Shown: piece after piece, positions 24,719-34,450 of the stretch | Position numbering within the stretch: the first letter of the stretch is position 1 | Layout: each line of letters opens with the position of its first letter | Assembly (NCBI GenBank): GCA_030265885.1 | Contig: JAJDGX010000006.1 | Location: 1-43,127, forward strand | Direction of reading: 5' to 3' | DNA from: Ruminococcaceae bacterium OttesenSCG-928-L11 | GTDB lineage: Bacteria > Bacillota > Clostridia > Oscillospirales > Ruminococcaceae | DNA: 43,127 nt | Position numbers and translations under genes: made by a program | The notes under the pieces: model-generated | Database searches by the model: none | What the model was told of the DNA's origin: nothing | What the model saw: the letters and a program-made list of their open reading frames with translations, nothing else

Positions 24719-27700
24719 CTACGCTTCCTCAAAAAACCAAACTGCACCGGGATGCCATCCGCTCTGACTGGTGTGTGCATAGGTAACACGATAAAGTGTT
24801 CCTTCATACATAACAAGATCTCCCTTATTCAGTAAAACACCATATGTCCATTCAAGTATATTGCTCTCATCTTTTTCGGCAATGACTTGCCATATAGCAT
24901 ATGTGGCTTCGGAAGGCCTCCACCCTTCATGGGATTTATGGGCCAAAATGCACTCAAACACCATGTCGTCGCACCTTGCCTGATCGCCGACAGCATAATC
25001 GGTTCCAGTCTGCCACAACTCAACTTCAACCTCTGGGTCGGGTGTAGGTTCAGGCTCTGCTAAATGATTATTGGCAAAGAAAAAATAGTCGAGATTACAG
25101 ACATAGGTTTTGCCGCTATCCGGCACAAAGCGCAGAAGAAGGTTGTGGTTGCCAGTAACGGGTTGATCCAGTGAGCACTCAAATATTTCATATACCGACC
25201 ACCCTGATGGATGAGTTGCGCTTGTCTTGCAAGTGCCTACCAGGCTCGCATTGATATATTCACCGCTCGCATCAGCATCAATGTACAATTCTATGACACC
25301 GCCTGCATTCTCACCCTTAACAGATGCGAAAAACGAAACGTCGCTCGCTCCATCATTTCCAAAATCTATATTGGGGTACCAAGCCCATGTATTAGCCTTT
25401 GTATTTTCTAATGTTTTGGCTTTTACAGATAATACAGGGTCACATTGTATCGCATTTTCTGCTTGGATATTGGAGAACGCATCGACAGGTTCATAATGAG
25501 GCTCGTTTTGAGTAAAAACAAAGTAATCAATATTTGCCACATAGGTCATACCGGCATCGGGAATGAAGCGCAATAACAGACTGTGTCGTCCCAACAAGGT
25601 ATCATCCAAATCTATTGTAAAATTTTGATAATCATTCCAGTTTGAAGGGTTTGTTCCTGCAATTGTACAGTCTGCTACTTTGACGGCATCAACTAAGCTG
25701 CCGTCAGCTCCGGCATCCGTATACACTTCAATTATACCAGATGCTCGGTCGCTGCGTGCTGATGCATAAAAAGTCACTGTGCCTGCACCATGCTCATTGC
25801 CAAAATCAATATTGGGATAAAAAGCCCATGTGTTGCTTCGGGTATCACCGAGATAAGATGCTTTTTTCATGATTTCGGCAGCACATGCAGGTGTATTTTC
25901 AGCTTCTATGATGCTATATGCATCCTTGGTTTCATATCCCGGAACATGCGCTTCGAATATGTACGAGTCAAGATTGCAGGTGTATGTCTTGACAGTGTTA
26001 AATTTCAATATCACATTGTGCCTGCCTGTAACAACCTGATTCAGACTGCATATGAATTCCGAATACACCCCCCAATTATCGGGATCGGTTGCCGTCACAG
26101 TACAGGTTCCAACTTTCGTTGCGAATGACAAGCTTCCTTCTATGGTACCGTCAATATAGATGTCAATGGAGCCTCCCGCATTACTTCCTTTAACAGCCGC
26201 ACGGAATGTCGCACTTTGTGCACCGGCTCCAAAATCCACATTAGAATAGTAGGCCCAAGCTCCGTTTTTTGTATTTCCTATGTTTACGCTTTCTTTAGAG
26301 AGGATCGACCATGCATTTAGATCCTCCGCTTCAATGGTTGCAAAGGCATCTCTGCTTTCGTTGCCAAGTCTGGTCTCATAAACTCCCGGAGTCGCCTGCG
26401 AGGCAGGAAGTATCTCCGATACTCGGGTGGATGCTTCATCCTGTTGATATGCGAATTTGAACAACTGCGAAGAGGTAATGTCCGATTCGGAAATGTCTTT
26501 GTAGCTGGAAACTGAGATGCTGGGCCCATCAAAGCTTGAATTTGTGTTTTTTCGGCTCCAACTATAGGCACTGTTACTTTCATCAAATCGTTTGGCGATG
26601 CGCATACCGCGGCTACGGTTTGCACCCATAGTAAACTCTGCAATAGGATTACCGTCCAAGAAGCCATAAAACTTATCAGTAGTTATAATAATGTCCTGCT
26701 CAGAGAGGGAAGTTCCGTACTCCTGGTTAAAATCAGAAACCTGTGGAGTACCCGAAAAACTTCCTCCATATGTAAACCATACTACGATCGTTTGTCCTGG
26801 CGCAATCCTTCGTTCGGGAAGCTCGATTGCACTTTCCCAAGCTATTGAGCTCACATCGGTAATATTTCCCCACAAGAATGTGTAATCCGCAGTCGAAAAG
26901 CCAGCCGTTCCGACATTGGTTATCTCAAAATACCGATAACCAGTTCTTGCATTAGGGAATATTTCCGAAATAATGGGCTGTGCATCCCCATAATCGTTAT
27001 GTAAAGTTAGCCGATAGGTTGTGCATACGCCCTGCGAATTTTTTGCAAACAGAATCAGTTCATTTTCACCCTGTTCAAGCGTCAATTGAAACGTTGTCTG
27101 CAGCGAATTCTCTAATGTGCCTGAAAGTTCCGCTCCTGCATGCAATTGAGCGGTTACTGATATTCCGGCAGCGTGGTTCACGGTAACAACTGCGTTATCA
27201 GCGGTTCCATTATAAAAATATCCATACTTAAATGCTTCAAAATGGGCGATTTCTTCTTGGTTTACTGATATTCCCGATAAGGTCGGTGGCGCGCCGAGAG
27301 AAAGCTTGGCATAAATACACGAATGATCAGAAATATATGGATTTTCAAGGACGTCGTGCTTATATACACCAACACTACCGTTTGACACAAAAATGTGATC
27401 AATCACCTCTACCGCGCTGCGATTATAGTTCTCGCCATACCCGGCGCAGCTGGGTAATATCGAGTAGTCATCGGTCATATATTTAGAATTAACATAACCG
27501 TTTTTCTCATCGGCAAGGTATGCATAGCCTCTGGACTCTTCTGTGGCATTGGTATCTCCGGTTATAATTACCGGACAGTTGTACTGTCTCGCCAGTTCGT
27601 CTGCCTTGGCGACAAGTTGTCTGGAGCAAAGCTCGTTGATATAATCAGAGCTCTGGTGATCATAATGGAGATTGATATGAATGTAAGAGGGTTGTGCGGT

Positions 27701-28246
27701 CTGTTTTTCCGCTAAGATAGCGTAAGAGAAAACACGCTCATACCGCATTCCAGCATAGAGTATATTGCCGTTTGTATCCTTGATATCTCCATATTTAGAT
27801 TTTACATCGGGCGTTTCTGACAGCCAATAGCCGCCCTCCTGTAAAAGGGTATATTTATCGCTACGATATAGAATAGGTGAATATTCATTGGATCCGCTGC
27901 GCAAATCTATGCCGTTGTCACTGCATTTTCCGGCAATTTCATATGACACACCATCCGGCCATGTGTGTGTAACAACATCGCTTGCAAGATAATCAGCCCA
28001 AATACTTGTTACTTCATTCAGTCCAATAGAATCGGGCCGGTAGTCTTCCAACATATCAATAAACATTTCACCACGAGTGAAGCCATCTGGGTTCGTAGCG
28101 GTTAATGGCTGTGTCGAGGTAGTAAGCACATTAAAACTCATCACTCCAATATCATCTTCAACATAAGTCAACGAAGCGGCACGAGCCTGTACTGCAATCG
28201 TTAGTATCAGAATATGCGCCAGAAGAATGCTTAATACACGTTTCAT
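24719..28246 (-). CDS. Secreted EEP-family phosphodiesterase with CBM6-like and chitin-binding modules
   Basis: The 1175-residue precursor has a signal peptide (MKRVLSILLAHILILTIAVQ, cut after ARA). The endonuclease/exonuclease/phosphatase domain (about 30-320) has the metal and catalytic motifs VMSFNVLTT, IGLNEVT, ITGDTNA, VIDHIFVS and ISDHSCIYAKL. A cadherin-like sandwich (about 325-420) and a lamin-tail-like domain (about 425-600) follow. Three CBM6-like repeats begin DAFATIEAEDLNAW, DAYSIIEAENTPA and DAFSNIQAENAIQ. The end has two CBM5/12-like chitin-binding modules (WQTGTDYAVGDQARCDDMVF; VLLNKGDLVMYEGTLYRVTY). It is probably a surface or released phosphodiesterase or phosphatase acting on a glycan; nuclease action is the alternative. 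ATG at 28246 has AGGTGG upstream; the track begins at GTG four codons earlier. Confidence 0.85.
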   Translation of the reverse strand: MKRVLSILLAHILILTIAVQARAASLTYVEDDIGVMSFNVLTTSTQPLTATNPDGFTRGEMFIDMLEDYRPDSIGLNEVTSIWADYLASDVVTHTWPDGVSYEIAGKCSDNGIDLRSGSNEYSPILYRSDKYTLLQEGGYWLSETPDVKSKYGDIKDTNGNILYAGMRYERVFSYAILAEKQTAQPSYIHINLHYDHQSSDYINELCSRQLVAKADELARQYNCPVIITGDTNATEESRGYAYLADEKNGYVNSKYMTDDYSILPSCAGYGENYNRSAVEVIDHIFVSNGSVGVYKHDVLENPYISDHSCIYAKLSLGAPPTLSGISVNQEEIAHFEAFKYGYFYNGTADNAVVTVNHAAGISVTAQLHAGAELSGTLENSLQTTFQLTLEQGENELILFAKNSQGVCTTYRLTLHNDYGDAQPIISEIFPNARTGYRYFEITNVGTAGFSTADYTFLWGNITDVSSIAWESAIELPERRIAPGQTIVVWFTYGGSFSGTPQVSDFNQEYGTSLSEQDIIITTDKFYGFLDGNPIAEFTMGANRSRGMRIAKRFDESNSAYSWSRKNTNSSFDGPSISVSSYKDISESDITSSQLFKFAYQQDEASTRVSEILPASQATPGVYETRLGNESRDAFATIEAEDLNAWSILSKESVNIGNTKNGAWAYYSNVDFGAGAQSATFRAAVKGSNAGGSIDIYIDGTIEGSLSFATKVGTCTVTATDPDNWGVYSEFICSLNQVVTGRHNVILKFNTVKTYTCNLDSYIFEAHVPGYETKDAYSIIEAENTPACAAEIMKKASYLGDTRSNTWAFYPNIDFGNEHGAGTVTFYASARSDRASGIIEVYTDAGADGSLVDAVKVADCTIAGTNPSNWNDYQNFTIDLDDTLLGRHSLLLRFIPDAGMTYVANIDYFVFTQNEPHYEPVDAFSNIQAENAIQCDPVLSVKAKTLENTKANTWAWYPNIDFGNDGASDVSFFASVKGENAGGVIELYIDADASGEYINASLVGTCKTSATHPSGWSVYEIFECSLDQPVTGNHNLLLRFVPDSGKTYVCNLDYFFFANNHLAEPEPTPDPEVEVELWQTGTDYAVGDQARCDDMVFECILAHKSHEGWRPSEATYAIWQVIAEKDESNILEWTYGVLLNKGDLVMYEGTLYRVTYAHTSQSGWHPGAVWFFEEA

Positions 28247-28370
28247 TACATACGCCACCTTTGTGTTATATTTATATATACTTTTTACTTCATATAAAAT
28301 TATTGTGCAATATGCAAATTGCGTTTTCTGTACAAGTTCGCAGATTACATACGATAATTCAAGATCAATA

Positions 28371-30065
28371 TTAGGTTCTGCCCAGCAGTTCTACACCTGA
28401 TGTCCGCAGTTCCATGAGTTTCTGCTCCGCAGTTTCTGCATTTGTTTCGCGCACAAAAGAGTAAAGCTTTACTTTTGGTTCTGTTCCACTTGGGCGAACA
28501 ATCAGTTTTGCATCACCTTCTAATTGGAGCTCCAGTACATTAGAGGGTGGCAAACAACATGGGTTTTCCGGTGTGGCAGGCATACCTTTTTCATAGTCAA
28601 CCACCTTTAATACACCAAATTTCCCGATTACGGATGGCGGAGACTTTCGCAGCATTGAAATAGCTTTCTCCATCCGTGCTTTTCCCTCTGGAAAGTCCAA
28701 CGATATACTATCCAAGGCATTTCTGTAATAGCCGTATTCCACACACAACTCTTCGAGCATATCGCACAAGTTTTTTCCGTCCTTCTTGTAGTGACGTGCC
28801 ATATCACAGATGAGCAATGCGGCATTCACCGCATCCTTATCTCTCACATGAGTACCCGATAGATAGCCGCAACTCTCTTCGAATCCAAATATATAGGCAT
28901 CTTCTTTTCCCTGCTTTTCCAGAAGCCCAATTTGCTCTCCGATATATTTAAATCCGGTCAGTACCTGATGCACTGTAACCCCATATTTGCGCGCTATGGG
29001 AAATGCCATGTCAGTGGTGACAATAGTCTTTACAACGGCGGCGGCTTTCGGAAGTGAATTGGCTGTGCATTTACTGCGACAGATGTAATCCAACAGCAAT
29101 ATGCCGACCTCATTGCCAGATAAAGGGCGGTACTCTCCGGCACATCGAACGGCAACGCCAACCCGGTCGCAGTCCGGATCTGTCGCTAACAGCAAATCGG
29201 GCTGAAGCTTTCGGCTTAAGGCGAGGCCAACCTCTAAAGCTTCCGTTTCCTCTGGGTTGGGATATGGACAGGTAGGAAAATTGCCATCAGGAAATCCCTG
29301 CTCCGGCACAATATCGAGGCGGACACCGCTTTCCAACAGGACACGCTGCACACAGGTCAGCCCCGCGCCGTTAAGAGGGGTGTACACCACATGGAGTGGA
29401 ATATCGATATCCGGTTCAACTCGCAAGGCCCTGACAGCGGCAAGATATTCCTCGGTAATGGTATCGCTGATCCATTTGATGTCCCCCATCTCGGCCGCTT
29501 TCTCGAAAGCCATTGTAATGACATCGTCGAAGCAATCAATATGGTCTATCCTTTCTTGTACTGCACAAGCAGCTTCCGGTGTAATCTGACATCCATCCGA
29601 CCCGTAAACCTTATATCCATTGTATTTGGCAGGATTGTGACTGGCTGTGATGCAAATTCCAGCATCACAACCAAGCCGGCGCACTGCAAAGGATAGGGCA
29701 GGGGTCGGCATTAATAGTGGATAAAGATGGGTGGTAATCCCATTGGCGGCAAATACGCACGCCGCTTCTCTGGCAAAACACTCAGAATTAATGCGGCTGT
29801 CATAGGCTATCGCAACCGATGGCTTGCGCTTGCAGTTATTCAGCAGATACCCGGCTAACCCTTGGCTTGCTTTTCTGACAGTGAATATGTTCATACGCGC
29901 TGTTCCTGCTCCCAGAATACCTCGCAGGCCTCCGGTGCCAAAGAGCAGCGGTTCTCCAAAGGCTGCCTCAATTTCAGAGACCTGCATCGCTGCCAGCTCC
30001 TGTAGCAATTCAGAACTTTCGCCTGCATGCTGTTTCCACCGTTCCCATATTTCAATAGGTATCAT
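28371..30065 (-). CDS. Phosphohexomutase (phosphoglucomutase/phosphomannomutase family)
   Basis: This 564-residue enzyme interconverts hexose-1- and hexose-6-phosphate. All four loops are present: TASHNP with the phosphoserine, DPDCDR as the metal loop (Cys in place of the usual Gly), GFEESCG for sugar binding, and RPSGTEPKVKLY for phosphate binding. The start GTGGLRG is also typical. Length suits the larger phospho-sugar mutases. The track begins at TTG; ATG at 30065 with GAAGGAGA is better. It directly follows the PhnP-like gene, so it probably takes a sugar-1-phosphate released by this locus into glycolysis. Glucose or mannose preference cannot be read from the sequence. Confidence 0.93.
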   Translation of the reverse strand: MIPIEIWERWKQHAGESSELLQELAAMQVSEIEAAFGEPLLFGTGGLRGILGAGTARMNIFTVRKASQGLAGYLLNNCKRKPSVAIAYDSRINSECFAREAACVFAANGITTHLYPLLMPTPALSFAVRRLGCDAGICITASHNPAKYNGYKVYGSDGCQITPEAACAVQERIDHIDCFDDVITMAFEKAAEMGDIKWISDTITEEYLAAVRALRVEPDIDIPLHVVYTPLNGAGLTCVQRVLLESGVRLDIVPEQGFPDGNFPTCPYPNPEETEALEVGLALSRKLQPDLLLATDPDCDRVGVAVRCAGEYRPLSGNEVGILLLDYICRSKCTANSLPKAAAVVKTIVTTDMAFPIARKYGVTVHQVLTGFKYIGEQIGLLEKQGKEDAYIFGFEESCGYLSGTHVRDKDAVNAALLICDMARHYKKDGKNLCDMLEELCVEYGYYRNALDSISLDFPEGKARMEKAISMLRKSPPSVIGKFGVLKVVDYEKGMPATPENPCCLPPSNVLELQLEGDAKLIVRPSGTEPKVKLYSFVRETNAETAEQKLMELRTSGVELLGRT

Positions 30066-30089
30066 TGTTAATTTCTCCTTCAAGCAGAT

Positions 30090-30920
30090 TTACAGTGATA
30101 TCCGAAGCCCATCGTAAGCAACGACAAAGCCTTCCCTTTGTACAAGAGGTGCAAAGTCATCATAAACTGCTCTCCCATTATGGGAGAAATGGCTCAGGCA
30201 GAAGGTTGTTTTTGTATTTGCAAGGCCATGAGCATATAGCGCATCCCGCATACGGATATTCTCCACAAAGGCCATGTGCTTATAACCCGCCTCCTCGTTA
30301 ATACCGCCGGTGCAATCCAGTGAGACAAAGTCGAAGGGTATCCCAGCATTCTTCAGATATTCCCAGGTTTCCTCCGGAAACCACCCCGTGTCATGGGCAA
30401 GAAGTATTCGCTGATTCTCTGCTTCAATTTGATAAAAAACCGGCTCGCTTTCCGGGTTATGCGCCGCTTTTAAAGGAGTAATCCGATAGCCATCGGACTC
30501 AAATGAGACAAAGGGCTTGATATCATGTAAAAACACACGATTCTGCTCCGAAAGGCGAAATCGATCGACAACTGTACTGATTTGCCTGGCAGATGGTGCA
30601 GTAGCATACACATGTAAGGGCTTCAAATCCCCATGTGCAATTTTTTCGCGGCGCAGTTCAAAATCCTCAGCCCGCAGATGATCCGTGTGATTGTGGGTAA
30701 TAAGACAAGTGGTGATGTTCCACAGCGGCAGCCCTTGATGGATTACATGAAAATAAGTATCGGGGCCAAAATCAAGAAGTAAGGTTTCATCGATGGCGAT
30801 TTGGAAACGAGTGCGGATGTTTCGACCGCCCAGTTCACGGGAGCGCTGACAGGTGTCACAGGTGCAAAACATACCGGGAACACATTCGCCGGCCGCAGTG
30901 CCAAGATAATGAATGTCCAT
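30090..30920 (-). CDS. PhnP-like MBL-fold phosphodiesterase (copy 2)
   Basis: This 276-residue paralogue of the protein at 19456 starts MDIHYLGTAAGECVPGMFCT with the cysteine cluster FCTCDTC, and carries the metal motif THNHTDHL, LLAHDTG and LSHFSHNG. The order GRNIRTRFQ, LLDFGPDTY and AHNPESEPV is shared with copy 1. It is 24 bases before the mutase gene, so its product may feed that enzyme: hydrolysis of a sugar 1,2-cyclic phosphate would give sugar-1-phosphate. This is an inference from PhnP chemistry and context. A hairpin terminator lies just upstream, so it is expressed by read-through or a promoter I did not find. Confidence 0.85.
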   Translation of the reverse strand: MDIHYLGTAAGECVPGMFCTCDTCQRSRELGGRNIRTRFQIAIDETLLLDFGPDTYFHVIHQGLPLWNITTCLITHNHTDHLRAEDFELRREKIAHGDLKPLHVYATAPSARQISTVVDRFRLSEQNRVFLHDIKPFVSFESDGYRITPLKAAHNPESEPVFYQIEAENQRILLAHDTGWFPEETWEYLKNAGIPFDFVSLDCTGGINEEAGYKHMAFVENIRMRDALYAHGLANTKTTFCLSHFSHNGRAVYDDFAPLVQREGFVVAYDGLRISL

Positions 30921-30946
30921 TGAAATCCCCTTTACATTTTATAGTT

Positions 30947-30976
30947 CAAAACCCGGTCAGCTACGACCGGGTTTTG
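30947..30976. terminator. Hairpin between the binding-protein and hydrolase genes
   Basis: CAAAACCCGGTC and GACCGGGTTTTG form a perfect 12-bp stem with a six-base loop. Only four Ts follow on the minus strand, so partial read-through into the hydrolase-mutase pair is likely. Confidence 0.8.
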
Positions 30977-30995
30977 TTGGATTGGGTTGGGTTGG

Positions 30996-32579
30996 CTATC
31001 CCTTGGTTGCTACAAAGGCATCTAACTGGCGCTGATATTCTTCCAGCACAGTATCAAGCCCTGCGGCTTTCATCTTTGCCAAAGCGGCCGGGAAATGCTC
31101 GTCGTAGGACTGCACGCCCAGATAAATTGGCGCAATGGATGCGGAGAATTCGCTGTTCAAATTGGCAAACTCGGTTTCAACAGGAGTCGCATCGAAGAAG
31201 AAGTCGGCGGAAATATGGTTGACTGCATTTTCATCGATCTCATACAACACCGGTAGCTGAAGACTGGGGGTGGAGGCATCGGGAAGGATGAAGTTGACGT
31301 TGCCCATCATCCAATCGGAGATTTGATAGAGCCGCGTATTATTTTCGTCTCGAATGGCTGTACGGGTTTTGCCGTCCACCAGAGTATAGGTCTCATCCTC
31401 AACGCCATAGAGGAAGAGGTTATAGTTATCCTGATCGGTATAAAGCCAGTCGAAGAACTTAACAGCCTCATCCACATGTTTGCTGGTGCTGGAGATGCCG
31501 TTAAAGTTTTTCACATTGATATATCGGATGCTCTGCTTTTCGGGGTGCAGCTTTATGTAGAGCATTTCCTCATCCTTCATGTCCGGATTCTGATTTTTAC
31601 GGATATCGCTGAGGCTTCCGCCGGTGCCGAAATAGACGGCCCAGCTACCCATAGAACGCTGATTGTCAACTTGCTCCTTGGGTACGGAGAGGACATCAGG
31701 GTTGATGAGGCCACGGTTATAGGCATCACGGAACCAGTCGCAGTCCTTTTTAAACTCGTCTGTTTCAATCCAAGATTTCACTTCGCCATCCATGGTGATA
31801 TAGGCGATGGTGTCCTTGACGGCAAAGGGGAAGCTGTCATACTCCCGGTGCAGAACGGTGGTATGTGATGACAGTGGAATGGCTGCCCCTGCGCTGTTAA
31901 ACATCAGATATGGCTTATCCGCGCCTTCCCACTGCTTCATCAGCTGCTCGGTGATATCCAGCAGGTCTGCATTTGTTTCGGGATACTTCAGGTTATATTT
32001 GTCCAGCATATCCTGCCGAAGTGTCATAACGCCCTCGCTGGCCAGCTCACACCACATAACGGGGACACCGTATACGCGCCCATTGATGGTTGCACTGCTC
32101 CATGCTACATCGTCAATGCTTTTCAGCATATTCTGGCCATGCGTCTGTACAGCATCTGTGATATCGGCGAGCCCACCCATAGACTGGTAGCTGGAAAGGG
32201 TGATCCTGTCCTGCATGACATGGAAAATATCAAATTCCTCACCGGTTGTCAGCATCAGATTGATCTTTTGCTGCCACACATCCCATTCGATAAACTGAAT
32301 GTCCAGATTGATATTTTTATCCGCTTCCAGCTTTTCATTTACAATCTCCAGCATTTCATTGAGCATTTTGGGCTCTGAAGGGGGGAGCAGCATTTTCAGA
32401 GTCACCGGGTCAGCGGTGGCGGGAGCAGTCTGTGATGATGAAGCCGCCGTGCTTGATGCCGATGGCGGAGTCGCGTTGGAGGCTTCAGGCGTATTGCTCT
32501 GACCGCCGCTGCATCCACTAAAAGCAGAGAGTACCAGTCCTAATCCGATGATAATAGTAGACAGGGATTTGCGTTTCAT
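30996..32579 (-). CDS. Sugar ABC transporter substrate-binding lipoprotein (second set)
   Basis: This 527-residue lipoprotein starts MKRKSLSTIIIGLGLVLSAF with the lipobox FSGC and a Thr/Ser/Ala linker. The mature part (VTLKMLLPPSEPKMLNEMLE; SSTSKHVDEAVKFFDWLYTD) fits large CUT1 binding proteins. It shares the overall plan of the protein at 17751 but is clearly diverged, so the two sets may bind different ligands. TAGGAGATG precedes the ATG. It is the fourth gene of an operon starting with the DUF1861 gene and is followed by a hairpin terminator. Confidence 0.92.
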   Translation of the reverse strand: MKRKSLSTIIIGLGLVLSAFSGCSGGQSNTPEASNATPPSASSTAASSSQTAPATADPVTLKMLLPPSEPKMLNEMLEIVNEKLEADKNINLDIQFIEWDVWQQKINLMLTTGEEFDIFHVMQDRITLSSYQSMGGLADITDAVQTHGQNMLKSIDDVAWSSATINGRVYGVPVMWCELASEGVMTLRQDMLDKYNLKYPETNADLLDITEQLMKQWEGADKPYLMFNSAGAAIPLSSHTTVLHREYDSFPFAVKDTIAYITMDGEVKSWIETDEFKKDCDWFRDAYNRGLINPDVLSVPKEQVDNQRSMGSWAVYFGTGGSLSDIRKNQNPDMKDEEMLYIKLHPEKQSIRYINVKNFNGISSTSKHVDEAVKFFDWLYTDQDNYNLFLYGVEDETYTLVDGKTRTAIRDENNTRLYQISDWMMGNVNFILPDASTPSLQLPVLYEIDENAVNHISADFFFDATPVETEFANLNSEFSASIAPIYLGVQSYDEHFPAALAKMKAAGLDTVLEEYQRQLDAFVATKG

Positions 32580-32617
32580 AATACATCTCCTAACATAAAA
32601 TATGGTTTTATGCGATC

Positions 32618-33490
32618 CTAACCCTTGACAGAGCCAATGGTCAGGCCGGAAACAAAATATTTTTGCAGGTAGGGATATAGCAACACAATCGGGCCAATGG
32701 TTACAATCGCGGTTGCCATTTTGAGGGTTTCGGTAGGTACCATCTCATCACTTGCGCCCATGGTATCCTGAAGATCACGCATCATCTGCACCTGACTTTT
32801 CAACTGGAGCAGTAGATATTGCAAAGGATAGAGATTTTTATTATCCACCAGCATGATAGCATTCCACCAGTCATTCCAGTAACGCAGCCCATAAAAAAGC
32901 GCCACCGTTGCAATAACCGGCACACACAGCGGTACATAAATTCGCCATGCAATCTGCATATCATTTGCGCCGTCAATGGTCGCGGATTCCCGAAGAGAGT
33001 CTGGAATCCCCTGCATAAAATTCTTGACAAGGAACAGGTTAAAGGGGCTGAACATCAGTGAAGGGATAATTAACGCCAAAAAGTTATTGCGCAGCCCCAG
33101 TCGCACACACATCATATACCACGGAACCATACCGGCATTGAACACCATGGTTATGAAAAAGAACATGGAAATACGCCCGGCGTAGATGTTGTCCTTGAAT
33201 GAAAGCGTATAGGCTGCCGCGCAGGTGATAACGACTGCCAATATTGTCCCGGATAACGTCACGGCGATGGAAACACCGTAGCTTCGGATGATGCTGGAGC
33301 CGGATGCAAAGATCATGCGGTAGGCATGCGCCGACCATTCCAGGGGGAAAAAGCTATAGCCCTGCCGCATAATGGATTCCTCTGTGGAAAGCGACACGAT
33401 GATGGCCAACAGCATGGGAAAGAAGCAGATTACGGAAAAAAGGCCGATAAAAATGTAGATTGCGATTTTATAAGGGCGAAATCGTCTCAC
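32618..33490 (-). CDS. CUT1 sugar ABC transporter permease (YtcP-like, second set)
   Basis: This 290-residue permease has helices such as IAIYIFIGLFSVICFFPMLL, the EAA loop LRESATIDGANDMQIAWRIY and the family tail LLYPYLQKYFVSGLTIGSVKG. GGAGGTGACGG lies before the start. It follows the LplB-like gene by 12 bases and precedes the binding protein by 38 bases, a normal operon spacing. As in the other set, no ATPase is encoded nearby. Confidence 0.93.
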   Translation of the reverse strand: MRRFRPYKIAIYIFIGLFSVICFFPMLLAIIVSLSTEESIMRQGYSFFPLEWSAHAYRMIFASGSSIIRSYGVSIAVTLSGTILAVVITCAAAYTLSFKDNIYAGRISMFFFITMVFNAGMVPWYMMCVRLGLRNNFLALIIPSLMFSPFNLFLVKNFMQGIPDSLRESATIDGANDMQIAWRIYVPLCVPVIATVALFYGLRYWNDWWNAIMLVDNKNLYPLQYLLLQLKSQVQMMRDLQDTMGASDEMVPTETLKMATAIVTIGPIVLLYPYLQKYFVSGLTIGSVKG

Positions 33491-33502
33491 TCCGTCACCT
33501 CC

Positions 33503-34438
33503 TCAATACAGTGCGCCATCAGGGAAAAAGCGGTTGACCAGCTTGTTGGATCCAAACACCATAATAAATCCAATCAGAGACTGGAACAGCCCTACCGCCA
33601 TGGCTTGAGACGGGTTGCCGGTTTGGCGCAGCGCCCGAAATACGTATGTGTCAATAATATCCGTAGTGGGATATAAAACACCGTTGTCCCCGATAATGGC
33701 GTAAAACATACCAAAATCCCCAAACATAATCTTGCCGATGGATAACAGTGTCAAAATGCAGACAGTCGGCATCAGCAGCGGAATCGTAATGCTGCGAATT
33801 TGCTGCCAACGGTTTGCACCGTCAATTTCTGCCGCTTCATACAACGTGGCATCAATGCCGGTAATGGAAGCCAGATAAATGACCGCATCCATACCGGTTC
33901 CCTTCCACACCTTCATAATGACTAAAATACTCGGCCATGCCGATGCTGTGGAATACCAGTTGACTGAGTCCATCCCAGCCATTTTCAGGATCTGGTTGAC
34001 TACACCATACTCGGTGGAAAAAAAGCCATAGAGCATATAGCCAACCACAACCCATGAAATATAATGGGGGAATAACATAAGGGATTGGTTTACCCGCATA
34101 AACAGGCGGCTGCGAACTTCATTGAGCAGAATTGCGACTGTAACAGAGGCAACTGTCGTAAAGAGAATGAACAGTAAATTCAGCTTAAGAGTATTTCCAA
34201 TCACTGTCGCTGCTGCATTGCTCTTGAAAAAAAACTCAAAATTCTTCAAGCCGACAAACTCACTGTTAAAAATTCCGCTGCGATAGTTAAACTTCTGGAA
34301 TGCAATAATTATGTAAGGATAGGTGCAGTAGCCAAACAGAAAGGTATAGGTTATTGCCGGCAGCAAAAGAAGATACCGGTACGGATGCCGCCTGATGTGC
34401 CAAACAAACCCTCGTTTTGCCTTGATTTGCCGGTTCAC
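33503..34438 (-). CDS. CUT1 sugar ABC transporter permease (LplB-like, second set)
   Basis: This 311-residue permease starts MNRQIKAKRGFVWHIRRHPY. The hallmark CTYPYIIIAFQKFNY is followed by the EAA loop LYEAAEIDGANRWQQIRSIT. Six helices are predicted. It lies 12 bases after the DUF1861 gene with AGGAGG (AAGGAGGGATTC) before the ATG, so uptake and the putative phosphorylase are made from one transcript. Confidence 0.93.
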   Translation of the reverse strand: MNRQIKAKRGFVWHIRRHPYRYLLLLPAITYTFLFGYCTYPYIIIAFQKFNYRSGIFNSEFVGLKNFEFFFKSNAAATVIGNTLKLNLLFILFTTVASVTVAILLNEVRSRLFMRVNQSLMLFPHYISWVVVGYMLYGFFSTEYGVVNQILKMAGMDSVNWYSTASAWPSILVIMKVWKGTGMDAVIYLASITGIDATLYEAAEIDGANRWQQIRSITIPLLMPTVCILTLLSIGKIMFGDFGMFYAIIGDNGVLYPTTDIIDTYVFRALRQTGNPSQAMAVGLFQSLIGFIMVFGSNKLVNRFFPDGALY

Positions 34439-34450
34439 GCGAATCCCTCC

